Below are positions 26,301-34,760 of a DNA stretch of 64,000 bases, in pieces; within the stretch, counting starts at the first letter, position 1, and the number at the start of each line of letters is the position of its first letter. The notes under the pieces are model-generated. The model had not been told where the DNA came from. It worked only from the letters and a program-made list of their open reading frames with translations, and searched no databases. This DNA comes from Mucilaginibacter cryoferens (GTDB lineage: Bacteria > Bacteroidota > Bacteroidia > Sphingobacteriales > Sphingobacteriaceae), in contig NZ_JACHCR010000017.1 of NCBI RefSeq assembly GCF_014205845.1, forward strand, positions 1 to 64,000, in the 5' to 3' direction. The position numbers and the translations under genes were made by a program.

Positions 26301-27664
26301 CCATTTCTACCAGCGCGGGTGCCGAGGTTCAAAAACCTTTAGCAACCGTTGTAATCGGTGGGTTGCTTACCGCAACCCTGCTAACCTTAGTTGTACTGCC
26401 TTTACTTTACTTCATCTTCACTGAGAATAAGGTCAGTATTTCAGGGAAATCAAAGAAAATAGTATTGACATTTTTGGTTTTTGTAGTTACACTGCCAGTC
26501 TTTGCCCAAACTAACACTCCCGCAAAAAGAATCACCTTGAATGAAGCTTATGAAATGGCTGTTCAAAATAACTTACAGTTACGTTCATCGAATTTAAAGA
26601 TAGATCAGCGCAGAGAATTGGGTAAAACAGCCTTTACGCTTCCTAAAACAGGGATATTCGCAGAGAACGAAGACATCAATCCGCAAGATAGGAGAGGTAT
26701 CCTGAAGATTGGGCTTTCCCAAAGCATCGATTGGCCTGGCCTTTATAAGGCACGTAAAAACCTCTTACAGGAACAAACCCGTTCTGCCGAGTATTCTCAC
26801 CAGGCACAAGTAATGGAAGTTAAAAGAAATATTGCAGGTACCTATTATAATTTATGGTATTACCAAAGCAAGCAACACTTATGGCAAAGGTTGGACAGTA
26901 TTTACGGAGCACTGGCTAGAGCCGCAGTATTAAGGGTGAAGACCGGGGAGAACGCCGGGCTGGACAGTATTGCCGCGCAGGCCAAAGCCAGGGAAACCAC
27001 CGTTCAGCTGCGACTAATTCAAAGGGATATTAAAAACCAGCAGGAAGCCATGAAACGATTGTTAAACACACAGTTTGCGCTGCTTGCAGATAGTATCCCT
27101 TTACGAAAAGTAGGGCTGGAAAGAACCGCGGTGGATACCAATGCGCATCCTTTGCTTAAAGTACAGCAACAGAACGTGAATATTGCAGGTGCTGAAGTAA
27201 AAGTAGCGGGGCAGGGGCAAATGCCATCCTTTGAAGGCCGTTTCTTTTCGCAACGCTTATACCGCGTTACGCCGGCTTATTCCGGATTCTCGGTAACAGT
27301 GGGTATTCCGCTGTTTGGACAGGGCCAGTATAAACATGCTGTTAAAGCGGCACAATTGGAAAAAAACTACCAGCAAACAGTACTGGCCGACCAGCAACTC
27401 GCTTTCAGCACTTCCTATAACCAGGAATTAGAAACCCTGCAAAAGAATAACGACCTACTCGATTATTATACTACAACCGGGCTCATGCAGGCTGATGCTA
27501 TTATTAAGGCGGCCAATCTTTCTTACCGTTCCGGTGAGATCGGCTTCCCCGAACTATCGCAATACCTAACACAGGCCATAGACATCCAGCGCAATTATTT
27601 AGAGATACTGAATGAATACAATCAGAGCGCCATTCAACTGAATTATTATACCAACAGTAAATAA
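23330..27664 (+). CDS. CzcA-type heavy-metal RND efflux pump fused to a TolC-like outer-membrane channel
   Basis: A 1444-residue fusion. Residues 1-1035 are a full heavy-metal RND pump; TM4 carries DFGLIVDGAVIIVE with D401, D407 and E414, the signature of divalent-cation (Co/Zn/Cd) CzcA-type pumps rather than the Cu/Ag CusA type. Residues about 1060-1444 are a TolC-family channel (ITLNEAYEMAVQNNLQLR, then long helices with SAIQLNYY at the end). Between them lies KSKKIVLTFLVFVVTLPVFAQ (about 1040-1060), which looks like a signal peptide with a cleavage site after A1059. The pump moves metal ions to the outside using the proton gradient together with the adaptor encoded 9 nt downstream. Such fusions are known in Bacteroidota; processing has not, to my knowledge, been settled. 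Confidence 0.9.
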   Translation: MLDAIIRFSIRNKLVIGFFTLALIAWGIWSTSQIPVDALPDITNNQVQVITKAPTLAAQEVEQFITYPVERSLSNLPDITEMRSMSRFGLSVITIVFKESVDVYFARQLIAEKLNEVQEQIPKGNGRPQMAPVTTGLGEIYQYILHPKKGSEHKYSAMDLRTMQDWIVTRQLYGIAGVAEVTAFGGVSKQYEVALDPDKLKAMDVTIPEVFTALEKNNQNTGGAYIDKKPNAYFIRGVGLMSGMSDIENTIIKRQANGVPILVKNIGKIQLGSPPRYGAMTYNGEKEVVGGIVLMTKGANSAEVVGLVKERMNLVQKSLPADVIIEPFLDRTNLINRAISTVERNLTEGALIVIFVLVLFLGNWRAGLIVASAIPLSLLFALSLMNLFGVSANLMSLGAIDFGLIVDGAVIIVEATMHHLALRKTIGRFTQQEMDEEVFQSASRIRNSAAFGEIIILVVYIPILTLTGIEGKMFRPMAQTVGFAILGALLLSLTYIPMMSALFLSKNAEHKKTFSDRMIGFFQRKYQPVLKAAIRFKYQVVTVSVALLVVSVFIFLKMGGEFIPQLEEGDYAIEFVLPQGTSLSQTTETIMQAERMLRKYPEVKMVVGKTGSADVATDPMPPEASDLIVVLKDKSEWPDGKGFYELADDMRNTLADLPGVIAEPSQPIQIRFNELMTGVKQDVAVKIFGENLDTLNMLAVKVAQAVKPIAGVTQPQVERVSGLPQITVKYDRARMANYGLNIEDVNQVISTAFAGNTTGSIYENERRFDLVVRLDSAHRNAIENVSELFIPTPEGNQVPLSQVATVSYETGPAQISRENARRRIVTSFNVSGRDVESVVKEVQAKLNAKVPLPTGYYYTYGGTFENLRQASARLMIAVPAALLLIFILLYFTFDSIKQATLIFTAIPMSAIGGVFALLLRGMPFSISAGVGFIALFGVAVLNGIVLIGTFNQLAKDGVEDILERIYRGTKERLRPVLMTGTVASLGFLPMAISTSAGAEVQKPLATVVIGGLLTATLLTLVVLPLLYFIFTENKVSISGKSKKIVLTFLVFVVTLPVFAQTNTPAKRITLNEAYEMAVQNNLQLRSSNLKIDQRRELGKTAFTLPKTGIFAENEDINPQDRRGILKIGLSQSIDWPGLYKARKNLLQEQTRSAEYSHQAQVMEVKRNIAGTYYNLWYYQSKQHLWQRLDSIYGALARAAVLRVKTGENAGLDSIAAQAKARETTVQLRLIQRDIKNQQEAMKRLLNTQFALLADSIPLRKVGLERTAVDTNAHPLLKVQQQNVNIAGAEVKVAGQGQMPSFEGRFFSQRLYRVTPAYSGFSVTVGIPLFGQGQYKHAVKAAQLEKNYQQTVLADQQLAFSTSYNQELETLQKNNDLLDYYTTTGLMQADAIIKAANLSYRSGEIGFPELSQYLTQAIDIQRNYLEILNEYNQSAIQLNYYTNSK

Positions 27665-27673
27665 AATATATCC

Positions 27674-28855
27674 ATGAAAACCATTTTTAAACCATATATA
27701 TTCCTGCTCTTGCTCGCTTTTACCGGTTCGATCACTTCCTGCAAGCAGCAGGAAAAACCTAAAGAAGAATCCAGTGAAAAAGGCGTGGCTCCTGAAACAA
27801 CAAACATAGTGCGCCTTACCACCAATCAACTAAAGACTGCAGGAATTGAATTGGGCACCATAGAAATGAAAAACCTGGCTACCGCTATTAAAGCTAACGG
27901 TTTATTATCGGTTCCTAATCAGAACAAGGCGCTGGTTACTTCCGTTATTAATGGTACAATTCGTACGTTAACGGTTCAACCCGGTAACTATGTTAGAAAA
28001 GGGCAGGTGATTGCTACGATATTGAATCCGGATTTTGCCCTGCTTCAGCAGCAGGCGCAAACTACCCAGGCCCAGCTAACCCTGGCCGAACAGGAATACC
28101 AGCGGCAAACGGAGCTGGTAGCAGGAAACGCGGCACCATTAAAGAACCTGCAAAAGGCAGAAGCGGAGCTGACCGCACTTAAATCGGCCAAAAGATCTCA
28201 ACAAATGCAGTTGTCTGCTTTGGGCATTTCTTCTTCATCGGCTAATGCCGGCAGAATTGTAACAAGTATCCCGGTATTGGCACCAATCAGCGGAACAGTA
28301 AGTGAAGTATCCGCACAGATAGGCTCTAATGTGGATGCGTCGACGCCCATTGCTCAGATCGTTAATAATTCACAATTACATCTTGATCTTTTTGTATTTG
28401 AAAAGGATTTGCCCAAGGTAAAGGCCGGGCAACGTATTCATTTTACCCTTACCAACAGTGCTGGTAAAGAATATGATGCGCAGATCTACTCCATCGGTAC
28501 CGCTTTCGCAAGCCAGTCCAAGACCATCCCGGTACATGCCGTAGTAATGGGAGATAAAACAGGCCTGATTGAGGGCATGAACGTAACTGCCATTATTAGT
28601 ATTGGCAATGCCGTTTTACCGGCGGTACCTACGGAGGCTATTGTAAGCAACGCCGGCCAGGATTATATTTTCGTGGTAAAAAAGGAGGATGAAAAGGAAA
28701 CTGAATTTGAACGTATCCCGGTAGCCAAAGGAGTTTCAGATATCGGGTTTACCGAGATCACACCAGTGAAAAATTTAACACCGGGCTCCATGATCGTTAC
28801 CGAAAAAACCTTCTTCGTGCTTGCCAAAATGGTCAATACCGGCGAAGAAGAGTAA
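27674..28855 (+). CDS. RND efflux periplasmic adaptor lipoprotein (CzcB/CusB type)
   Basis: A 393-residue membrane-fusion protein. The lipobox ends at C23 (GSITSC). A first lipoyl half (VPNQNKALVTSVINGTIRTLTVQPGNYVRKGQVIATI), a coiled-coil hairpin (about 125-185, with LLQQQAQTTQAQLTLAEQEY), the second lipoyl half (IPVLAPISGTVSEV), and beta-barrel and membrane-proximal domains follow in the standard order. It bridges the RND pump and the outer-membrane channel. It lacks an obvious N-terminal metal-binding Met/His cluster. It is the third gene of the operon, starting 9 nt after the pump. Confidence 0.9.
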   Translation: MKTIFKPYIFLLLLAFTGSITSCKQQEKPKEESSEKGVAPETTNIVRLTTNQLKTAGIELGTIEMKNLATAIKANGLLSVPNQNKALVTSVINGTIRTLTVQPGNYVRKGQVIATILNPDFALLQQQAQTTQAQLTLAEQEYQRQTELVAGNAAPLKNLQKAEAELTALKSAKRSQQMQLSALGISSSSANAGRIVTSIPVLAPISGTVSEVSAQIGSNVDASTPIAQIVNNSQLHLDLFVFEKDLPKVKAGQRIHFTLTNSAGKEYDAQIYSIGTAFASQSKTIPVHAVVMGDKTGLIEGMNVTAIISIGNAVLPAVPTEAIVSNAGQDYIFVVKKEDEKETEFERIPVAKGVSDIGFTEITPVKNLTPGSMIVTEKTFFVLAKMVNTGEEE

Positions 28856-29023
28856 ACTGTTTAAATTGTTAACCCTATGCATACATAAAAAAACAACTTT
28901 ACTTATTGATATATTTGATAACCTATATTCAAGAATTGCAATAAACATGAAACATAGATGTAGCTTGGCAATAGGTTATTTAATTTACCAATTAGAACCT
29001 TTTTTAACCTTAAACAACACCTA

Positions 29024-30361
29024 ATGAGATTGTATTTTTCTGCCATAGCTTTTTTTATAGCCTGTATACAACCAAACCCACAAAAAAACAAAGCGGTTAT
29101 TTTGAAAGAGCCACTTACAATTAAAACTTTGCCTGCCATGCGGCCGGGGTTAGGACAACTCAAATGGAGGTTTAAAACCGAAGCTAAATTATTTGCATCG
29201 CCCGCCGTATTTAATGATTGTATATATGTTGGGGGTGAAGATAAAAAGGTGTATTCCATAAATCGTAAAACTGGCGTACAGATATGGAGTTTCACAACGG
29301 GAGGTGCCGTAAATTCGTCTCCGGCAGTATACGGCAACATGGTTTATGCAACAAGTTCCGACGGCTCATTTTATGCGCTTGATGCCAATACAGGCAAATT
29401 GAAGTGGAAGTTTAAAACAAAAGGAGAGAAAAAAGTCGCCCGAAAGGGCTTATGGGGAATGCTACCTGCTAATTTATACATGGAAGATCCTTATGATCTC
29501 TATATTTCATCGCCTGTTGTACTAAAAAAAGGCAAATTGGAAATTGTATATTTTGGAAGCGGCGACGGTTATATTTATGCGTTGAATGTAAATGGCCATC
29601 GCCTTAAATGGAAGTTTAAAACAGGTGGTATTATTCATGCCACCCCGGCCATGGATCAAAACAAATTATATGTTGGAAGCTGGGATAGTTACTTTTATGC
29701 TTTGGATCTGGAAAGCGGGAAACTGGTCTGGAAATATAAAACCGGAGAAGACAAAAAGACACACCTTATGGAGGGTTTCCAGGCAACGGCAGTTATAAAA
29801 AACGGGCAAGTATTTGTTGGCAGCCGCGACGGTTTTTTTTATGTGCTGGATTCAGAAAAAGGCAAATTAAAATGGAAATACGATGCTCATGGATCATGGA
29901 TAGTTTCTACAGCAGCGCTGAAAGATGAAAATGTTTATACAACCACATCTGATTCTTATCTATTTATTGCTTTGAACGCTAATACCGGAGCAGAAAAATT
30001 CAGAGTAAAAACGAACGGATATAATTTTTCTTCGCCTGCAATTATTGGCAACCACGCTTACTTTGGCGATTTTAGTGGATTGCTTTATAACATAGATCTG
30101 GCAAGCGGGCAAGTGATTAACACTTTTGAAACCCCTGCCCGAAAAATATATAAGGGAGAAATACTTGATACAGATGGGAGGCTTAATTTCAAACACACAG
30201 CAGGGAAAAAAGATATGACGCTTTACCAAACCACACTGGATGTGATGAATCAGTTTTATAGACTTGGTTCTATCGTTTCGGCACCGGTTACAGCTGCGGA
30301 TGGCATAATTTACTTTAGCAGTACAGACGGGTATTTATATGCCCTGGAACCGGGGAAATAA
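29024..30361 (+). CDS. PQQ-like beta-propeller repeat protein
   Basis: A 445-residue exported protein, possibly a lipoprotein (FFIAC at residues 10-14). It carries repeated blades with the pattern Y(V/G)G..D...YA.D..(S/T)GK..WK(F/Y)KT, for example GKLKWKFKT, GKLVWKYKTGE and GKLKWKYDAHG, typical of PQQ-dependent dehydrogenase-like propellers. No quinone ligands or haem sites are evident, so it is more likely a structural or binding propeller, as in BamB-type proteins, than an enzyme. It is separated from the efflux operon by 168 nt and from the DUF6377 regulator by 141 nt. Confidence 0.82.
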   Translation: MRLYFSAIAFFIACIQPNPQKNKAVILKEPLTIKTLPAMRPGLGQLKWRFKTEAKLFASPAVFNDCIYVGGEDKKVYSINRKTGVQIWSFTTGGAVNSSPAVYGNMVYATSSDGSFYALDANTGKLKWKFKTKGEKKVARKGLWGMLPANLYMEDPYDLYISSPVVLKKGKLEIVYFGSGDGYIYALNVNGHRLKWKFKTGGIIHATPAMDQNKLYVGSWDSYFYALDLESGKLVWKYKTGEDKKTHLMEGFQATAVIKNGQVFVGSRDGFFYVLDSEKGKLKWKYDAHGSWIVSTAALKDENVYTTTSDSYLFIALNANTGAEKFRVKTNGYNFSSPAIIGNHAYFGDFSGLLYNIDLASGQVINTFETPARKIYKGEILDTDGRLNFKHTAGKKDMTLYQTTLDVMNQFYRLGSIVSAPVTAADGIIYFSSTDGYLYALEPGK

Positions 30362-30502
30362 ATTGCACACTGCTCTTCAATAATTTGCTAAATGCAAAAA
30401 AAAGATCAACAGTTAGGTGATTACATTTTGTAAATCAATTAAAGTATAATTGATTTTATTTATCGCTCCCTTATATAGCAAACCAATTAACTAATCCTGA
30501 CA

Positions 30503-32146
30503 ATGAAAGTTGCTTTCTTTTTGCTCCTGTTTTTTACCACAATATTCCTGGTTTATGCTGAAAGCGATAATTCGCCCGTAGTTACCGAACTGAATAACGC
30601 CATCAGGAGCAAAAATGATTATACTAAACGGAAGGAAGAAAAAATAGACGCAATTAAAAGAGTCCGAAACTCTGGTATGCCCCTGATTCAGGAATATCAA
30701 TTGAACGAAAGTGTATACGAAGAGTACAGAAAATTCGAAATTGATTCTGCTATTTATTATGCGACTAGAAACGTGGAGATCGCGGATAAGCTTAACGATC
30801 AGGATTTAAAAAATGCGGCCAAAATTCAACTGGCAAGTTTATATTCATCTTCAGGAAAGTATCGTGAGTCGGAAATTCTGTTACGGTCTTTAAACAGCCG
30901 GGATCTTTCAAGAGAAGTGCGCGCTATTTATTACAATGCATACAGCCAGTTTTTTGAACATTATGCAACCACCAGTTATAGCAAAATATATCTGCAACAG
31001 GTAGAAACCTATCGCGATTCGTTGTTGTTGGTTCTTAATAGTTCTTCTATAGCGTATAAGCTTAATATGGCCCAAAAGAACATATTTCAGGGAAAGGTAT
31101 CAATCGCTCAAAATGATCTTCTTAAAATATTCAAAGTACTTAACATACAGCATCCCGATTACGCCATGATTTGTTACTTACTGGGAAGTACCTATGAATT
31201 ACAACACGATACTGTTCAAATGGAAAAGTATTATATTATCTCAGCTATCGCAGACATTAAAAACGCCATAAAAGACAATGCCGCGATGCAGACGCTGGCT
31301 GTAATTTATTACAGAAATGGAGACATTAACAATGCCTATCGCTGCACAAAGTCGGCAATTGAGGATGCTAACTTTTGTAAAGTAAAATTTCGTACACTAC
31401 AAATGTCGGAGCTGTATACCATTATCAACAGCCGTTATCAGAATAAAGAAGCGAAAGCAAAAGGGCAGCTGCAGCTTTCGCTTCTATTGATTAGCCTACT
31501 CTCTTTGTTCCTGGTCTTTGCTGTGCTTTATATTTATAAGCAGATGCAAAAAGTATCGAGGATAAAAGAAGAGCTGCACCTAACAAGCGAAAAGCTGGTA
31601 GAATTAAATAAGGATATGGTAAAAGCGAATAGCCGGCTGAATGAAAGAAATGCCAGGCTATCCGAATCAAACCACATAAAGGAAGAATATATCGCCCATT
31701 TTTTTGATCTCTGTTCTACTTACATTAACAAACTGGAAAATTACCGTAAAACGCTGAACAAAAAAGCCACGGATAAACAACTCGATGAATTGTTTAAGAT
31801 GCTACGGTCGACCACTGTTGCAGATAATGAGTTGGAAGAGTTGTATGTTATTTTCGATCGTATTTTTCTGAACTTATACCCAACATTTATCCAGGAGTTT
31901 AACGCTTTACTGATCAAAGAAGAACAGGTTATTGTTAAACACGGCGAGTTACTCAACACAGAATTGCGCATTTTCGCTTTAATCCGTCTGGGGATTACCG
32001 ATAGTGTAAAAATTGCGGCTTTTCTTCGTTATTCATTAAGTACCATCTATAACTACAGAACCAGGGCCCGAAATAAAGCCGCTGTATCCCGTGATGATTT
32101 TGAAGTAATGGTATTAAAAATTGGGTTTATAGCTGCACAGGAATAA
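30503..32146 (+). CDS. DUF6377-family membrane-anchored transcriptional regulator with TPR region
   Basis: A 547-residue protein. A signal peptide (MKVAFFLLLFFTTIFLVYA) is followed by a helical TPR-like sensor region (about 40-315), one membrane segment (LLLISLLSLFLVFAVLYIY, about 325-345), a coiled coil (about 350-400) and a C-terminal cytoplasmic domain. The last part (ELRIFALIRLGITDSVKIAAF, then YSLSTIYNYRTRARNKA) is a LuxR-like winged helix typical of the Bacteroidota DUF6377 regulators. It probably senses something in the periplasm and regulates transcription directly. The neighbouring sugar-isomerase cluster is a plausible but untested target. Confidence 0.8.
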   Translation: MKVAFFLLLFFTTIFLVYAESDNSPVVTELNNAIRSKNDYTKRKEEKIDAIKRVRNSGMPLIQEYQLNESVYEEYRKFEIDSAIYYATRNVEIADKLNDQDLKNAAKIQLASLYSSSGKYRESEILLRSLNSRDLSREVRAIYYNAYSQFFEHYATTSYSKIYLQQVETYRDSLLLVLNSSSIAYKLNMAQKNIFQGKVSIAQNDLLKIFKVLNIQHPDYAMICYLLGSTYELQHDTVQMEKYYIISAIADIKNAIKDNAAMQTLAVIYYRNGDINNAYRCTKSAIEDANFCKVKFRTLQMSELYTIINSRYQNKEAKAKGQLQLSLLLISLLSLFLVFAVLYIYKQMQKVSRIKEELHLTSEKLVELNKDMVKANSRLNERNARLSESNHIKEEYIAHFFDLCSTYINKLENYRKTLNKKATDKQLDELFKMLRSTTVADNELEELYVIFDRIFLNLYPTFIQEFNALLIKEEQVIVKHGELLNTELRIFALIRLGITDSVKIAAFLRYSLSTIYNYRTRARNKAAVSRDDFEVMVLKIGFIAAQE

Positions 32147-32190
32147 TTCTGGTTCTTAAAATACTACTTTTTTTGCCTTTTTATTTTAAG

Positions 32191-32215
32191 TAATTATCTA
32201 TAAATAAGATAATTA
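32191..32215. promoter_or_regulatory. Inverted repeat upstream of sugar isomerase gene
   Basis: A 9-bp perfect inverted repeat (TAATTATCT at 32191-32199, complement at 32207-32215) with a 7-nt spacer, about 45 nt after the DUF6377 gene. It has no T-run, so an operator is as likely as a terminator. Confidence 0.3.
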
Positions 32216-32395
32216 TAGCAATTCTTGTACTACTTTTTTTTATCGACTGTGATAGGCATACTACAATGATGATAGTTTTGCTGAACCAATTTCTTAGATA
32301 AGCCATCTCCGTACCAACACGAGTTTAACCTCAGGGAATAGGTAAATAGACAACGTATTAACCGCTATTTTTTAGCTATACCAATTATAATCGTT

Positions 32396-33274
32396 ATGAC
32401 AACCAGAAGATCATTTCTCAAAACCAGCGCGGCGCTATCGGCAGGGCTTTTAATGGCGCCAGATTTATTTGCAAGTGTAAAAACGCAGTACATTGGCGTA
32501 CAACTTTTCACCGTTCGTGAATTAATGGCCAAAGACCCTGTTAACACGCTTGCCAGGGTTGCCGAAATCGGTTTCAATTCTGTTGAGGGTGCTACTTATA
32601 CCGGCACAGAAAAATTTTATGGAATGGCCCCCACAGTGTTCAAGAAAATATTGAATGATAATGGCCTGAACATGTTTAGCGCACACTATCTGCTTGGCGA
32701 ATCCACGCCAGACACGAAAGGAACCATATATAATGACTGGCAAAGGGCTGTTGATGATGCCGCCGCGGTTGGCTTAAAATATATGGTTTGTGCTTTTCTT
32801 TTTGATAACGAACGAGGGAGCCCTGACCATTATAAACAGACTGCTGATAAATTGAACAAAGCAGGGGAGATATGCAAAAAGGCCGGGATTCAGTTATGCT
32901 ATCATAATCACGCTTTTGAATTTGATGTGCAAGATAACCAATACCCTTACAGCATATTGTTGAATAATACAGATGCTGATCTGGTGAAAATGGAAATGGA
33001 TATTTACTGGATTTATAAGGCAAAACAAGATCCTATGGCCTGGTTCAATAAATATCCCGGCCGTTTCCCCTTATGGCATGTAAAGGATATGGATAAAACA
33101 CCTAAGGCATTTTACACAGAAGTAGGCAATGGTATTATTCCTTTTAAAGAGGTATTTAAACACGCTAAAACTGCAGGCTTAAAATACTTCTTTAATGAAC
33201 AGGATGAAACCCCGGGAAACCCTCTGGTAAGTATGGCGCAAAGTTACAAATACATCAAAGCAAATTTGGTTTAA
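32396..33274 (+). CDS. Sugar phosphate isomerase/epimerase (TIM barrel), Tat-type signal
   Basis: A 292-residue protein with a twin-arginine-type start (TTRRSFLKTSAALSAGLLM), so probably exported folded. The body is an AP-endonuclease-2-like TIM barrel (IGVQLFTVREL, FSAHYLLG, LCYHNHAFEF, VKMEMDIYWIYKA, PLWHVKDMD, YFFNEQDE). The H, E and D residues in YHNHAFEF, EMDIYW and HVKDMD form the usual metal site. Family members isomerise or epimerise sugars; the substrate is unknown. The next gene encodes a DUF1080 protein, a frequent partner in carbohydrate clusters. Confidence 0.85.
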   Translation: MTTRRSFLKTSAALSAGLLMAPDLFASVKTQYIGVQLFTVRELMAKDPVNTLARVAEIGFNSVEGATYTGTEKFYGMAPTVFKKILNDNGLNMFSAHYLLGESTPDTKGTIYNDWQRAVDDAAAVGLKYMVCAFLFDNERGSPDHYKQTADKLNKAGEICKKAGIQLCYHNHAFEFDVQDNQYPYSILLNNTDADLVKMEMDIYWIYKAKQDPMAWFNKYPGRFPLWHVKDMDKTPKAFYTEVGNGIIPFKEVFKHAKTAGLKYFFNEQDETPGNPLVSMAQSYKYIKANLV

Positions 33275-33369
33275 TTTAAACTGGCTTTACTGTTGGAGTG
33301 CTGGAGGATAATAACAAGTAACAGCATAAAACAGTCACTATTTAAACCATAATACTTTATAATTTAAAA

Positions 33370-34107
33370 ATGATACAAAAGCATATTAGCTGCAAAATTC
33401 TTACAACACTTTTAGGTGTCGCATTACTAAATGCATGTTCATCAAAAAAAGAACAGCACAACATACTCTCAGATCAGGAAAAAAGCAAAGGCTGGACCTT
33501 GCTGTTTGACGGCAACACGTTAAACGGATGGCATCTATATAATAAAGGAGATGCAGCCTCGGCCTGGTCTGTTGACAGCGGTCAATTGATTTGCAACCCA
33601 CATGCGAAAAATATTAAGCACGGCGACCTGGTTACTGACAACGAATATGAAAACTATGACCTTCAATTTGATTGGAAAATATCGAAAGCAGGTAACAGTG
33701 GTGTATTTATAAATGTTCAGGAGCGACCTGAATTTGGTGCCACCTTTGCCACTGGCCCCGAATATCAATTACTTGATGATAAAAATACAGATGCCGACTA
33801 CCTTAAAGACCTTTCCCATAAGGCTGCGTCCATTTTTGGCGTCATTCCTAACACTAGTAATAGCGTTCCAAATGCTGGTGAATGGAATCATTCGCGCATT
33901 ATACAAAAAGATGGTAAAGTAATCTTTTGGCTAAACGGAATACAGACCATTACCGTTGATTTCAAAAGCGATGACTGGAAAAAAGTACTTGCTTCAAGCT
34001 CAATGAACAGGTATCCTGCATTCGCAGTTACCACTAAGGGACATATTGCTGTTCAGGATTGGACGAGTGGTGTGGCCTTCAGAGATATTAAAATTAAAAC
34101 TTTGTAA
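33370..34107 (+). CDS. DUF1080 (3-keto-disaccharide hydrolase-type) lipoprotein
   Basis: A 245-residue lipoprotein with lipobox ending at C23 (LLNAC). The mature domain is a concanavalin-like beta-sandwich of the DUF1080 family: GWTLLFDGNTLNGWHLYNKG, then NYDLQFDWKISKAGNSGVFI, then AVQDWTSGVAFRDIKIK. Some members hydrolyse 3-keto-disaccharides. It lies 95 nt after the isomerase and 18 nt before an azurin-like gene, suggesting co-transcription. The trio resembles oxidative sugar-degradation sets, where a keto-sugar is formed, isomerised and hydrolysed. Confidence 0.87.
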   Translation: MIQKHISCKILTTLLGVALLNACSSKKEQHNILSDQEKSKGWTLLFDGNTLNGWHLYNKGDAASAWSVDSGQLICNPHAKNIKHGDLVTDNEYENYDLQFDWKISKAGNSGVFINVQERPEFGATFATGPEYQLLDDKNTDADYLKDLSHKAASIFGVIPNTSNSVPNAGEWNHSRIIQKDGKVIFWLNGIQTITVDFKSDDWKKVLASSSMNRYPAFAVTTKGHIAVQDWTSGVAFRDIKIKTL

Positions 34108-34125
34108 CGATTATTTATATTAAAT

Positions 34126-34650
34126 ATGAAGAAAAACTGCTTACACCTGCTGTTGATTTTAGTTTTAACGGCTTGCGGCCAAGGGAGTAAAAAACAAGAT
34201 GATCAACAAGATACAACTATCAAAACCGAAGAAATTGACCCTGGGTCGATTCCTGGAATTGACAAAGTACCCATAACGGATACTATCAGCTTACAGGCTA
34301 ATGATGATATGCACTTTGATAAGGAATTATTTAAGATCAAAAGCAATCAAAAAATCGTACTTCGATTGAAAAATATAGGTTCACAAAAGGGGATGCCGAT
34401 GTCACACAATGTGGTTATCCTAAATAAAGGTACCGACATTACAACGTTTGCCGATGAAGCACGAAATGCGAAAAGTGAGAATTATATTCCATCAAAACTC
34501 GCCTCCTCAATTATTGCACATACCAAACAGGTTAGTGCCGGAGAATCAGATGAAACAACCTTTACCATATCAAAGGCCGGCGTTTATACTTTTATTTGTA
34601 GTTTCCCCGGACATTGGGGTTCGATGCAAGGTCAAATAGTTGTTGAATAA
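34126..34650 (+). CDS. Azurin-like cupredoxin lipoprotein
   Basis: A 174-residue lipoprotein (lipobox ends at C17, LTAC). The C-terminal domain is a blue-copper fold with the type 1 copper ligands visible: H94 (MSHNVV), C158 and H163 (CSFPGHWG) and M167. Azurins carry single electrons in the periplasm. Position after the isomerase and DUF1080 genes suggests it accepts electrons from a sugar-oxidising partner, but no dehydrogenase is encoded here. Confidence 0.88.
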   Translation: MKKNCLHLLLILVLTACGQGSKKQDDQQDTTIKTEEIDPGSIPGIDKVPITDTISLQANDDMHFDKELFKIKSNQKIVLRLKNIGSQKGMPMSHNVVILNKGTDITTFADEARNAKSENYIPSKLASSIIAHTKQVSAGESDETTFTISKAGVYTFICSFPGHWGSMQGQIVVE

Positions 34651-34760
34651 TGGGAATAAGCTTTGATTAGGGGAGGGGAAAAGATAATCTGCTATGGGAG
34701 TTTCGCTTTTGGATTTATTTAGCGGCCGCGGAGATTCATTTTTAAATTTTCAAATCCAAC

